From assembly GCF_002155905.1 (NCBI RefSeq), contig NZ_MUMF01000260.1, positions 1 to 32,825 of the forward strand: a stretch of DNA of 32,825 bases. Reading direction: 5' to 3'. Below, piece by piece: positions 1-6,997 of this stretch. The DNA is from Streptomyces tricolor (GTDB lineage: Bacteria; Actinomycetota; Actinomycetes; Streptomycetales; Streptomycetaceae). A model generated the notes under the pieces. It saw nothing but the letters and a program-made list of their open reading frames with translations. It was not told where the DNA came from and did no database searches. The position numbers and the translations under genes are program-made. Numbering within the stretch: position 1 is the stretch's first letter; each line of letters opens with the position of its first letter.

Positions 1-1
1 C

Positions 2-652
2 GGGCTCACCGCCCCGCCCCCGCCGCGGCGCCGGCCCGTCTTCGGGTGGGGCGTGTGGCCGATGCGGGCACCGGCGTGGGCCACCGACACGGCGATCGAG
101 GCGACCCGCGAGGCCCTGCGGCACACCGCGGGCACGGCGCGGCCGCTCTCCACCGATCTGGGCCAGCACCAGCTGCTCCTCGCGGTGCGCACCAGTGCCC
201 CCTGGTACCGGCTGCTGGCCCGTGTCTTCGCCGACGCCGGTGTGCAGCTCGACTCGCCGTTCTTCGACGACCGCGTGGTCGAGGCCGTCCTGTCGGTACG
301 GGTGCACGAACACGCCGGGCCGTGGCGGTACAAGCCGCTGCTGGCCGAGGCGATGCGCGGCACCGTGCCGGACGCCGTGCTGGGCCGCTCCACCAAGGGC
401 GAGTTCAGCGACGAGGCCAACCGGGGACTTCGCCACCACATGGCCGGGATCCTGGAGCTGTTCGAGGACTCGGCCCTGGCCGCCCGCGGACTGATCGACC
501 CCGGCGTACTGCGCGCCCGGCTGCTGGCGCCCCAGTCGGACAACGCCACGAGTATCGCGCTGGAACCCCTGATCGGCTGCGAGACCTGGCTGCGCGCCGC
601 CACCCGACCCACTCCTGCTTGGAGGTTCGACGCCCGTGCGTCTTCATCCTGA
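2..652 (+). CDS. Lasso peptide cyclase (asparagine synthetase-like C protein), 5' end outside window
   Basis: The reading frame is open from base 2 to the stop at 650-652, so only the C-terminal 216 or so residues are present. They resemble the end of the asparagine synthase domain used by lasso peptide cyclases. Visible motifs are DSPFFDDRVVEAVLSVRV, WRYKPLLAEAMRG and the family's closing motif VLGRSTKGEFS. These enzymes adenylate a Glu/Asp side chain of the core peptide and close the macrolactam ring. The identity rests mainly on context: B1 and B2 lasso genes follow directly and B1 overlaps its 3' end by 17 nt. The ATP-binding SGGxDS motif must lie upstream, so activity cannot be judged. 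A housekeeping asparagine synthetase is the alternative but fits the neighbours poorly. Confidence 0.85.
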   Translation, partial: GLTAPPPPRRRPVFGWGVWPMRAPAWATDTAIEATREALRHTAGTARPLSTDLGQHQLLLAVRTSAPWYRLLARVFADAGVQLDSPFFDDRVVEAVLSVRVHEHAGPWRYKPLLAEAMRGTVPDAVLGRSTKGEFSDEANRGLRHHMAGILELFEDSALAARGLIDPGVLRARLLAPQSDNATSIALEPLIGCETWLRAATRPTPAWRFDARASSS

Positions 653-887
653 CGTGATCAGCACCGCCACCGACGACGGCACGGTACTGCTCAACGAACG
701 CACCGGACGGTACTGGCAGTTGAACAAGACCGGCACCCGCGTGCTCCAGGGGCTGCTGGACGGGCAGGAGGCCGCCGGCATCGCCGCCGAACTCGCGGAC
801 CGGTACGGCATCGGCCGCCGGCAGGCCGAGCGCGACGTGGCCGCCGTGATCGAGCGCCTGAGCGGCGCGAAGCTGGTGATCTCGTGA
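636..887 (+). CDS. Lasso peptide B1 protein, PqqD-like RiPP recognition element
   Basis: An 83-residue protein with a PqqD-type fold: early beta-strand segment TVLLNERTGRYWQLNKTG, then helices ending LSGAKLVIS. Such stand-alone domains bind the leader part of the precursor peptide and present it to the B2 protease and the cyclase. The GTG start at 636 is preceded by GGAGG at 621-625, and the gene overlaps the cyclase by 17 nt and the next gene by 4 nt (GTGA), so all three are translationally coupled. Size and the YWQLN-x-TG signature are typical of actinobacterial split-B lasso clusters. A PqqD-like partner of another RiPP class is possible, but the flanking genes argue for lasso. Confidence 0.9.
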   Translation: MRLHPDVISTATDDGTVLLNERTGRYWQLNKTGTRVLQGLLDGQEAAGIAAELADRYGIGRRQAERDVAAVIERLSGAKLVIS

Positions 888-1315
888 GCATGTCCGTCGT
901 GCTGGCCGAACGCCGCAGGCTCCCTCCGCACCGCCGTGTGGTCCCCCTGCTGGTCGTGGGCGTCGCCCGGCTGCTGGCCAAGGTCAAACCCGCCCGGCTG
1001 CGCGCGGTCCTGGAATTCGCCCGCCGCGGCGCGGCACCGGCGACGGTCGACCAGGCGCTCGCGGCCCGCGAGGCGGTCGTGTCCGTCAGCCTGCGCTGTG
1101 CCGGACAGGGCTGTCTGCAACGCTCGATCGCCACGGCTCTCCTGTGCCGGGTGCGCGGTACGTGGCCCACCTGGTGCACCGGCGTGCGCACCCATCCCTT
1201 CGCCGCCCACGCCTGGGTCGAGGCCGAGGGGCAGCTCGTCGGCGAGGGCCATCCCAAGGGCCACTTCAAGACCCTGATGTCCATCCCGCAGGTCTCCCGC
1301 GACCAGGATCGCTGA
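884..1315 (+). CDS. Lasso peptide B2 leader peptidase (transglutaminase-like)
   Basis: A 143-residue protein of the lasso B2 family, which removes the leader peptide with a papain/transglutaminase-type Cys-His-Asp triad. Cys77 lies in [18 protein letters not shown] and His109 in [10 protein letters not shown], both at family-typical spacing. The position after HAWVE that is usually Asp (HAWVE-x-DG) reads Glu115 here, a conservative change worth checking. The start is GTG at 884, overlapping the B1 stop as GTGA; an ATG two codons on (890) is an alternative. The family's N-terminal region is present, so the gene looks complete. No transporter gene follows; the next gene is pdxS. Confidence 0.88.
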   Translation: MSMSVVLAERRRLPPHRRVVPLLVVGVARLLAKVKPARLRAVLEFARRGAAPATVDQALAAREAVVSVSLRCAGQGCLQRSIATALLCRVRGTWPTWCTGVRTHPFAAHAWVEAEGQLVGEGHPKGHFKTLMSIPQVSRDQDR

Positions 1316-1390
1316 CCCCGGCGGAGGGGGAGGGAACCGGGCGCGGGGAGGCGGGATCCGCGCGCGTGGCGGCCAAAAGGATCCACCGGC

Positions 1391-1421
1391 TTGTCATTGG
1401 CCCTTGCTGTGGCCTGGTCCA
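1391..1421 (+). promoter_or_regulatory. Candidate pdxS control region (-35-like element and TGGYCC repeats)
   Basis: TTGTCA at 1391-1396 resembles a -35 hexamer but no TAnnnT -10 stands at 16-18 nt. Instead TGGCCC (1398-1403) and TGGTCC (1415-1420) repeat 17 nt apart in the same orientation, with another TGGCC at 1410-1414. The reverse strand of 1415-1423 reads AGTGGACCA, close to the AGTGGWCTA core reported for the MocR-type activator PdxR in Corynebacterium. A poor -10 with operator repeats fits an activator-dependent promoter. This is inference; no pdxR gene lies in the window. Confidence 0.35.
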
Positions 1422-1475
1422 CTCGCGTTTCCTCATCGGTGCAGAAACCCCTCTTCACCATCAGTGAGGTCACCC

Positions 1476-2381
1476 GTGTCCACCATCGAGAACCAGGCTC
1501 CCGAGACCGGTACCGCCCGCGTGAAGCGCGGCATGGCCGAGCAGCTCAAGGGCGGCGTGATCATGGACGTCGTCACGCCGGAGCAGGCGAAGATCGCCGA
1601 GGACGCGGGCGCCGTCGCCGTCATGGCCCTGGAGCGGGTCCCGGCCGACATCCGCAAGGACGGCGGCGTGGCCCGCATGTCCGACCCGGACATGATCGAG
1701 GGCATCATCGACGCCGTCTCGATCCCGGTCATGGCCAAGTCCCGCATCGGCCACTTCGTCGAGGCCCAGGTGCTGCAGTCCCTCGGCGTCGACTACATCG
1801 ACGAGTCCGAGGTGCTCACCCCGGCCGACGAGGTCAACCACTCCGACAAGTGGGCCTTCACCACCCCCTTCGTCTGCGGTGCGACCAACCTGGGCGAGGC
1901 CCTGCGCCGCATCGCCGAGGGCGCCGCGATGATCCGCTCCAAGGGCGAGGCCGGCACCGGCAACGTCGTCGAGGCCGTCCGTCACCTGCGCCAGATCAAG
2001 AACGAGATCGCCCGCCTGCGCGGCTTCGACAACCACGAGCTGTACGCCGCCGCCAAGGAGCTGCGCGCCCCGTACGAGCTGGTCAAGGAGGTCGCCGAGC
2101 TGGGCAAGCTGCCGGTCGTGCTGTTCTCCGCCGGTGGCGTGGCCACCCCGGCCGACGCCGCCCTGATGCGTCAGCTCGGCGCCGAGGGCGTCTTCGTCGG
2201 CTCCGGCATCTTCAAGTCCGGCGACCCGGCCAAGCGCGCCGCCGCCATCGTGAAGGCCACCACCTTCTACGACGACCCGAAGATCATCGCGGACGCGTCC
2301 CGCAACCTCGGCGAGGCCATGGTCGGCATCAACTGCGACACCCTCCCCGAGACCGAGCGCTACGCGAACCGCGGCTGGTAA
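1476..2381 (+). CDS. pdxS: Pyridoxal 5'-phosphate synthase, lyase subunit PdxS
   Basis: The synthase subunit of the DXP-independent vitamin B6 pathway makes pyridoxal 5'-phosphate from ribose 5-phosphate, glyceraldehyde 3-phosphate and ammonia supplied by PdxT. The 301-residue (beta/alpha)8 barrel shows [18 protein letters not shown] with Asp31, the Schiff-base Lys88 in [10 protein letters not shown], and the second active-site Lys156 in [12 protein letters not shown]. The GTG start at 1476 was chosen because GTGAGG (1464-1469) sits 6 nt upstream and it gives the usual length; an ATG at 1404 would add 24 unconserved residues. pdxT follows after 22 nt, forming the two-gene unit seen in most Gram-positives. 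The enzyme works as a 12+12 cytoplasmic complex. Confidence 0.97.
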   Translation: MSTIENQAPETGTARVKRGMAEQLKGGVIMDVVTPEQAKIAEDAGAVAVMALERVPADIRKDGGVARMSDPDMIEGIIDAVSIPVMAKSRIGHFVEAQVLQSLGVDYIDESEVLTPADEVNHSDKWAFTTPFVCGATNLGEALRRIAEGAAMIRSKGEAGTGNVVEAVRHLRQIKNEIARLRGFDNHELYAAAKELRAPYELVKEVAELGKLPVVLFSAGGVATPADAALMRQLGAEGVFVGSGIFKSGDPAKRAAAIVKATTFYDDPKIIADASRNLGEAMVGINCDTLPETERYANRGW

Positions 2382-2403
2382 CCCACACAGGTAACGGCAC
2401 CCC

Positions 2404-3009
2404 ATGAACACTCCTGTCATAGGCGTCCTGGCCCTCCAGGGCGACGTACGGGAGCACCTCATCGCCCTGGCCGCGGCCGACGCCGTGGCCAGGCCGGTGC
2501 GGCGCCCCGAGGAACTCGCCGAGGTGGACGGCCTCGTGCTGCCCGGCGGCGAGTCCACCACCATCTCCAAGCTCGCCGTCCTGTTCGGCCTGATGGAGCC
2601 CCTCCGCGCGCGCGTGCGGGACGGCATGCCGGTCTACGGCACCTGCGCCGGCATGATCATGCTCGCCGACAAGATCCTCGACCCGCGCTCGGGCCAGGAG
2701 ACCCTCGGCGGCATCGACATGATCGTGCGCCGCAACGCCTTCGGGCGGCAGAACGAGTCGTTCGAGGCCGCGCTCGACGTCAAGGGCATCCCGGGCGATC
2801 CTGTGGAGGGCGTCTTCATCCGCGCGCCCTGGGTGGAGTCCGTGGGCGCCGGGGCCGAGGTGCTCGCCGAGCACGACGGCCACATCGTCGCCGTACGCCA
2901 GGGCAACGCGCTCGCCACCTCGTTCCACCCGGAACTCACCGGCGACCACCGCGTGCACTCGCTGTTCGTCGACATGGTGCGCGCCAACCGGGCACCGGAG
3001 TCCTTGTAG
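2404..3009 (+). CDS. pdxT: Pyridoxal 5'-phosphate synthase, glutaminase subunit PdxT
   Basis: A 201-residue class I glutamine amidotransferase that hydrolyses glutamine and channels ammonia to PdxS. The catalytic triad is visible: Cys81 in YGTCAGMI, His175 and Glu177 in [10 protein letters not shown]. The LPGGESTT oxyanion/substrate loop is at 46-53, and the N-terminus [13 protein letters not shown] is typical. The ATG start at 2404 follows pdxS by 22 nt with only a weak upstream AGG. Length and motifs match the family throughout, with no sign of damage. Confidence 0.97.
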   Translation: MNTPVIGVLALQGDVREHLIALAAADAVARPVRRPEELAEVDGLVLPGGESTTISKLAVLFGLMEPLRARVRDGMPVYGTCAGMIMLADKILDPRSGQETLGGIDMIVRRNAFGRQNESFEAALDVKGIPGDPVEGVFIRAPWVESVGAGAEVLAEHDGHIVAVRQGNALATSFHPELTGDHRVHSLFVDMVRANRAPESL

Positions 3010-3014
3010 GATCT

Positions 3015-3030
3015 CCGGGGGTCCCCCCGG
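3015..3030 (+). terminator. Weak stem-loop after pdxT
   Basis: CCGGGG (3015-3020) pairs with CCCCGG (3025-3030) across a GTCC loop and is followed by CCTTTC. It could trim or partly terminate the pdxST transcript before yebC. The stem is short, so read-through is likely. Confidence 0.4.
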
Positions 3031-3084
3031 CCTTTCGACCAGGGGGCGTTCGTACAGGATGGGTTACGCGAAGGAGACAGGCAG

Positions 3085-3837
3085 ATGTCCGGCCACTCTA
3101 AATGGGCCACGACGAAGCACAAGAAGGCCGTGATCGACGCCAAGCGCGGCAAGCTCTTCGCGAAGCTGATCAAGAACATCGAGGTCGCGGCCCGCATGGG
3201 CGGTGCCGACCCGGACGGCAACCCGACGCTGTACGACGCCATCCAGAAGGCGAAGAAGTCGTCGGTCCCGAACAAGAACATCGACTCCGCGGTCAAGCGC
3301 GGCGCGGGCCTGGAGGCCGGCGGCGCCGACTACGAGACGATCATGTACGAGGGTTACGGCCCGAACGGTGTCGCGGTGCTCATCGAGTGCCTCACCGACA
3401 ACCGCAACCGCGCCGCCTCCGAGGTCCGCGTCGCCATGACCCGCAACGGCGGCTCCATGGCCGACCCGGGCTCGGTGTCGTACCTGTTCAACCGCAAGGG
3501 CGTGGTGATCGTCCCCAAGGGCGAGCTGACCGAGGACGACGTGCTCGGCGCCGTCCTGGACGCCGGTGCCGAGGAGGTCAACGACCTCGGCGAGAACTTC
3601 GAGGTGCTCAGCGAGCCGACCGACCTCGTCGCCGTCCGCACCGCCCTGCAGGAGGCCGGCATCGACTACGAGTCGGCCGAGGCCAACTTCGTGCCGACCA
3701 TGCAGGTCGAGCTGGACGAAGAGGGCGCCAAGAAGATCTTCAAGCTGATCGACGCGCTGGAGGACAGCGACGACGTGCAGAACGTCTTCGCCAACTTCGA
3801 CGTGAGCGACGAGATCATGGAGAAGGTCGACGCGTAA
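3085..3837 (+). CDS. yebC: YebC/PmpR family protein
   Basis: A 250-residue cytoplasmic protein beginning [22 protein letters not shown], the hallmark of the YebC/TACO1 family. Central segments [19 protein letters not shown] and [14 protein letters not shown] and an acidic C-terminus are also typical. Members were long annotated as transcriptional regulators; more recent work links the family to translation of proline-rich stretches on the ribosome. Which role applies here cannot be read from sequence. AAGGAG (3071-3076) lies 8 nt before the ATG. The gene sits just before ruvCAB, as in many bacteria, but a strong terminator and a new promoter separate it from ruvC. Confidence 0.95.
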   Translation: MSGHSKWATTKHKKAVIDAKRGKLFAKLIKNIEVAARMGGADPDGNPTLYDAIQKAKKSSVPNKNIDSAVKRGAGLEAGGADYETIMYEGYGPNGVAVLIECLTDNRNRAASEVRVAMTRNGGSMADPGSVSYLFNRKGVVIVPKGELTEDDVLGAVLDAGAEEVNDLGENFEVLSEPTDLVAVRTALQEAGIDYESAEANFVPTMQVELDEEGAKKIFKLIDALEDSDDVQNVFANFDVSDEIMEKVDA

Positions 3838-3855
3838 CGCGCACGGCTGACCGAC

Positions 3856-3886
3856 CGGGCCGACGGGACACACCCCCGTCGGCCCG
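3856..3886 (+). terminator. Intrinsic-type terminator after yebC
   Basis: A perfect 12-bp stem (3856-3867 with 3875-3886; arms read CGGGCCGACGGG and CCCGTCGGCCCG) closes a 7-nt loop, ACACACC. There is no long T-run, as is usual in Streptomyces. It ends the pdxST-yebC unit 15 nt before the ruvC promoter. Confidence 0.8.
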
Positions 3887-3901
3887 TCGCGTTGTACGGC
3901 G

Positions 3902-3924
3902 TTGTCAGTGGCACCCGATAGCCT
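3902..3924 (+). promoter_or_regulatory. PafBC-type DNA-damage promoter of ruvCAB
   Basis: TTGTCAGTG (3902-3910), 8 nt, then TAGCCT (3919-3924) matches in full the motif tTGTCRgtg-N8-TAnnnT described in mycobacteria for RecA-independent, PafBC-dependent DNA-damage promoters. It lies in the only gap before ruvC, between a strong terminator and the start codon, and predicts a leader of about 30 nt carrying the GGGAGG ribosome site. The motif is seen directly; its function here is inferred from the known system and from the repair genes that follow. Confidence 0.8.
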
Positions 3925-3961
3925 GCACGAACATGCAATCGGGTGATCCGTGGGAGGGCGC

Positions 3962-4501
3962 GTGCGTGTTCTGGGGGTGGACCCCGGCCTGACGCGGTGC
4001 GGGGTCGGCGTGGTCGAGGGGGTCGCCGGCCGCCCGCTCACCATGCTCGGCGTCGGCGTCGTCCGGACCCCCGCGGACGCCGACCTCAGCCACCGGCTGC
4101 TCGCCGTGGAGCAGGGCATCGAGCAGTGGCTGGACGAACACCGGCCGGAGGTCGTCGCCGTGGAGCGCGTCTTCAGCCAGCACAACGTGCGCACGGTCAT
4201 GGGCACCGCCCAGGCCAGCGCCGTCGCCATGCTGTGCGCCGCCCGGCGCGGCATCCCCGTCGCCCTGCACACCCCCAGCGAGGTCAAGGCCGCCGTCACC
4301 GGCAGCGGGCGCGCCGACAAGGCGCAGGTCGGGGCCATGGTGACCCGGCTGCTCCGGCTCGCCGCACCGCCCAAGCCGGCCGACGCCGCCGACGCCCTCG
4401 CGCTCGCCATCTGCCACATCTGGCGGGCCCCCGCCCAGAACCGACTCCAGCAGGCCGTCGCCCGGCATGCAGTCCACGCAACGAAAGGCCGTACGGCATG
4501 A
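3962..4501 (+). CDS. ruvC: Holliday junction endonuclease RuvC
   Basis: A 179-residue RNase H-fold nuclease that resolves Holliday junctions by paired nicks. The four metal-binding acidic residues are at expected places: Asp7 ([14 protein letters not shown]), Glu68 (VAVERVF), Asp141 and Asp144 ([15 protein letters not shown]). I chose GTG 3962 because translation then begins directly with the conserved strand, as in family members; GTG 3950 would add four residues. GGGAGG at 3952-3957 is only 4 nt before 3962, slightly close. The stop overlaps the ruvA start (ATGA), so RuvC, RuvA and RuvB are made from one transcript. Confidence 0.97.
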   Translation: MRVLGVDPGLTRCGVGVVEGVAGRPLTMLGVGVVRTPADADLSHRLLAVEQGIEQWLDEHRPEVVAVERVFSQHNVRTVMGTAQASAVAMLCAARRGIPVALHTPSEVKAAVTGSGRADKAQVGAMVTRLLRLAAPPKPADAADALALAICHIWRAPAQNRLQQAVARHAVHATKGRTA

Positions 4502-5103
4502 TCGCCTTCGTCAGCGGCACGGTCGCCGCGCTCGCCCCCGACGCCGCGGTCGTCGAAGTCGGCGGCGTCGGCATGGCCGTCCAGTGCACGCCGAACACCC
4601 TGTCGACCCTCCGGCTCGGCCAGCCCGCCAAGCTGCACACCTCCCTGGTCGTGCGCGAGGACTCGCTCACCCTGTACGGCTTCGCGGACGACGACGAACG
4701 CCAGGTCTTCGAACTGCTCCAGACCGCGAGCGGCGTCGGTCCGCGCCTGGCTCAGGCGATGCTCGCCGTGCACACCCCGGACGCGCTGCGCCGCGCGGTC
4801 GCCACCGGTGACGAGAAGGCCCTCACCGCCGTGCCCGGCATCGGCAAGAAGGGCGCCCAGAAGCTGCTGCTGGAACTGAAGGACCGGCTCGGCGAGCCCG
4901 TCGGCGCCCCCGCCGTCGGCGCGCCCGTCAGCCAGGGCTGGCGCGACCAGCTGCACGCGGCCCTGATCGGCCTCGGCTACGCCACCCGCGAGGCCGACGA
5001 GGCGGTGACCGCCGTCGCGCCCCAGGCCGAGCAGGCGGGCGGCACACCCCAGGTGGGGCAGCTGCTGAAGGCCGCCCTGCAGACCCTGAACCGCGCCCGC
5101 TGA
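4498..5103 (+). CDS. ruvA: Holliday junction DNA-binding subunit RuvA
   Basis: A 201-residue protein that binds the four-way junction as a tetramer and loads the RuvB motor. Domain I (about 1-63) is the OB fold starting [12 protein letters not shown]; domain II carries paired helix-hairpin-helix motifs ([16 protein letters not shown] and [19 protein letters not shown]); a short Ala-rich linker leads to domain III (about 150-201), which contacts RuvB. The ATG start overlaps the ruvC stop by 4 nt. Length and domain order are normal. Confidence 0.97.
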   Translation: MIAFVSGTVAALAPDAAVVEVGGVGMAVQCTPNTLSTLRLGQPAKLHTSLVVREDSLTLYGFADDDERQVFELLQTASGVGPRLAQAMLAVHTPDALRRAVATGDEKALTAVPGIGKKGAQKLLLELKDRLGEPVGAPAVGAPVSQGWRDQLHAALIGLGYATREADEAVTAVAPQAEQAGGTPQVGQLLKAALQTLNRAR

Positions 5104-5129
5104 CTCGCGCCACCCGCTAGGAGATCTTC

Positions 5130-6200
5130 GTGAACTGGGACGACCCGACCGACACCCCCGCCGCCGAGCGGCTGGTGGACTCTGTCGCCGACCGGGAGGA
5201 CCAGGCCGTCGAGGCCGCCCTGCGCCCCAAGGACCTCGGCGAGTTCATCGGCCAGGAGAAGGTCCGCGAACAGCTCGACCTCGTCCTGCGCGCCGCACGC
5301 GCGCGCGGCGCCACCGCCGACCACGTGCTGCTCTCCGGCGCGCCCGGCCTCGGCAAGACCACCCTTTCGATGATCATCGCCGCCGAGATGGGCGCCCCCA
5401 TCCGCATCACCTCGGGCCCCGCCATCCAGCACGCCGGCGACCTCGCCGCGATCCTCTCCTCCCTCCAGGAGGGCGAGGTGCTCTTCCTCGACGAGATCCA
5501 CCGCATGTCCCGGCCCGCCGAGGAGATGCTGTACATGGCGATGGAGGACTTCCGCGTCGACGTCATCGTCGGCAAGGGCCCCGGCGCCACCGCGATCCCG
5601 CTGGAGCTGCCGCCGTTCACCCTGGTCGGCGCCACCACCCGGGCGGGCCTGCTGCCCCCGCCGCTGCGCGACCGCTTCGGCTTCACCGCGCACATGGAGT
5701 TCTACGAGCCCCATGAGCTGCAACGGGTCGTCCACCGCTCGGCGCACCTGCTGGACGTCGAGATCGAGCCGGACGGCGCCGCCGAGATCGCCGGCCGCTC
5801 CCGGGGCACGCCCCGCATCGCCAACCGCCTGCTGCGCCGCGTCCGCGACTACGCGCAGGTCAAGGCCGACGGGCTGATCACCCGCGACATCGCCGCCGCC
5901 GCCCTCGCGGTGTACGAGGTCGACGCGCGCGGCCTCGACCGGCTCGACCGCGCCGTCCTGGAAGCCCTGCTGAAGCTGTTCGGCGGCGGACCGGTCGGCC
6001 TGTCCACGCTCGCCGTCGCGGTGGGGGAGGAGCGGGAGACCGTGGAGGAGGTCGCCGAACCCTTCCTGGTCCGCGAAGGACTGCTCGCCCGCACCCCGCG
6101 CGGCCGGGTCGCCACGCCCGCGGCCTGGGCGCATCTCGGCCTCACCCCGCCGCGCTCACCGGCCGCGGGAAACGGACAACAGGATCTGTTCGGGGCCTGA
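5130..6200 (+). CDS. ruvB: Holliday junction branch-migration ATPase RuvB
   Basis: A 356-residue AAA+ motor that forms hexamers on either side of RuvA and drives branch migration. Walker A GAPGLGKT is at 70-77 (Lys76), Walker B is LFLDEIHR, sensor 1 GATTRAG, the arginine-finger region LRDRFGF, and sensor 2 [20 protein letters not shown] winged-helix domain ends the protein. The GTG start at 5130 has AGGAG (5119-5123) 6 nt upstream and follows ruvA by 26 nt. An N-terminal extension of about 20 residues before the AAA core is common in actinobacteria. Confidence 0.98.
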   Translation: MNWDDPTDTPAAERLVDSVADREDQAVEAALRPKDLGEFIGQEKVREQLDLVLRAARARGATADHVLLSGAPGLGKTTLSMIIAAEMGAPIRITSGPAIQHAGDLAAILSSLQEGEVLFLDEIHRMSRPAEEMLYMAMEDFRVDVIVGKGPGATAIPLELPPFTLVGATTRAGLLPPPLRDRFGFTAHMEFYEPHELQRVVHRSAHLLDVEIEPDGAAEIAGRSRGTPRIANRLLRRVRDYAQVKADGLITRDIAAAALAVYEVDARGLDRLDRAVLEALLKLFGGGPVGLSTLAVAVGEERETVEEVAEPFLVREGLLARTPRGRVATPAAWAHLGLTPPRSPAAGNGQQDLFGA

Positions 6201-6258
6201 CGGCCGCCACCCGGCGAGGACGGTGGCCCCGGCAGGAACCCAGGTGCCATGCTGAGCG

Positions 6259-6288
6259 TTGTTCCATGCGAGCGGACTCGCTTAGACT
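6259..6288 (+). promoter_or_regulatory. HrdB-type promoter before yajC-secD-secF
   Basis: TTGTTC (6259-6264), an 18-nt spacer and TAGACT (6283-6288) make a good vegetative promoter. Transcription should begin near 6294-6296, which is exactly at an in-frame ATG (6295). A 7-bp hairpin, GCCGCCC (6297-6303) with GGGCGGC (6308-6314), would lie at the very 5' end of the mRNA. Confidence 0.6.
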
Positions 6289-6378
6289 CCGCCGATGCCG
6301 CCCTTGCGGGCGGCGCCGACCACACCCCCATCCAACAGGCCGCTCACCCGCGCGGTCGCGCGAAGGAAATTCCGTCCC

Positions 6379-6855
6379 GTGAATGCCTATACCCTTCTCC
6401 CCTTCATCGTGCTCATCGCGGCCATGTTCCTGATGACGCGATCGGCCAAGAAGAAGCAGCAGCAGGCCGTCGAGATGCGGAACCAGATGCAGCCCGGCTC
6501 CGGCGTCCGCACGATCGGGGGGATGTACGCGACGGTCAAGGAGGTCAACGAGGACACGGTCCTCCTCGACGCCGGACCGGGCGTCGACCTCCTCTTCGCC
6601 AAGAACGCCATCGGCGCCGTCCTCTCCGACGACGAGTACAACCGCATCGTCCACGGCATCGAGCACGACCTGAAGTCCGACGCCGACCTGGTCCCGGACG
6701 ACGCCTCCTCCCTCACCGAGACCGACGAGACCGACGGATCCGCCGCCGCTGCCGCCGCCTCCGACGACAAGATCGACCTCGGTAAGAAGGACGCCGCCGA
6801 GGCGAAGGCGGAGGACGAGCCGAAGAAGTCCGACGGCGACTCCGACGCGAAGTAG
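6379..6855 (+). CDS. yajC: Preprotein translocase subunit YajC
   Basis: A 158-residue protein of the SecDF-YajC accessory complex of the Sec translocon. A single N-terminal membrane segment (about 5-21, LLPFIVLIAAMFLMTR) is followed by the basic stretch SAKKKQQQA, the YajC core PGSGVRTIGGMYATV, and a long acidic Ala/Asp/Glu/Lys tail beyond the family's usual end. The GTG start at 6379 was preferred because GAAGGAA (6362-6368) lies 10 nt upstream and it places the membrane segment at the N-terminus. An in-frame ATG at 6295 coincides with the predicted transcription start and would add 28 residues by leaderless initiation. secD and secF follow. Confidence 0.93.
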   Translation: MNAYTLLPFIVLIAAMFLMTRSAKKKQQQAVEMRNQMQPGSGVRTIGGMYATVKEVNEDTVLLDAGPGVDLLFAKNAIGAVLSDDEYNRIVHGIEHDLKSDADLVPDDASSLTETDETDGSAAAAAASDDKIDLGKKDAAEAKAEDEPKKSDGDSDAK

Positions 6856-6952
6856 TCACGCCCCGGGAGGCGCGGTGGCGGCATGATGGCGCCCCGCGCA
6901 TCCCGGGCGCGTCTGTTTCCCGCACGGGAGCCCGATTCCATGTCATGGCCGA

Positions 6953-6971
6953 CCGCGCCGACCGGGCGCGG
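6953..6971 (+). other. Stem-loop in the yajC-secD gap
   Basis: CCGCGCC (6953-6959) and GGCGCGG (6965-6971) form a 7-bp stem with a 5-nt loop, about 12 nt upstream of the secD ribosome-binding sequence GGGAG (6984-6988). It may be a partial terminator or processing site that sets the yajC to secD ratio. No other element was recognised in this 142-nt gap. Confidence 0.35.
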
Positions 6972-6997
6972 GGCGGCCCGAGAGGGAGTACGAGAAG

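Noticed and set aside
46..657. An Arg/Gly-rich 203-codon frame at the left edge
   Set aside because: It is a frame-shifted shadow of the lasso cyclase, which shows real motifs in the neighbouring frame.
1391..1414. TTGTCATTG before pdxS as a third PafBC-type promoter
   Set aside because: The upstream half differs at GTG (TTG) and no TAnnnT follows after 8 nt.
644..1473. Minus-strand frames across the B1/B2 genes as candidates for a lasso precursor or regulator
   Set aside because: They show no family motif and have the composition of antisense frames.
1316..1475. Short frames between B2 and pdxS as a lasso precursor peptide
   Set aside because: None has a leader/core pattern or a suitable start with ribosome site.
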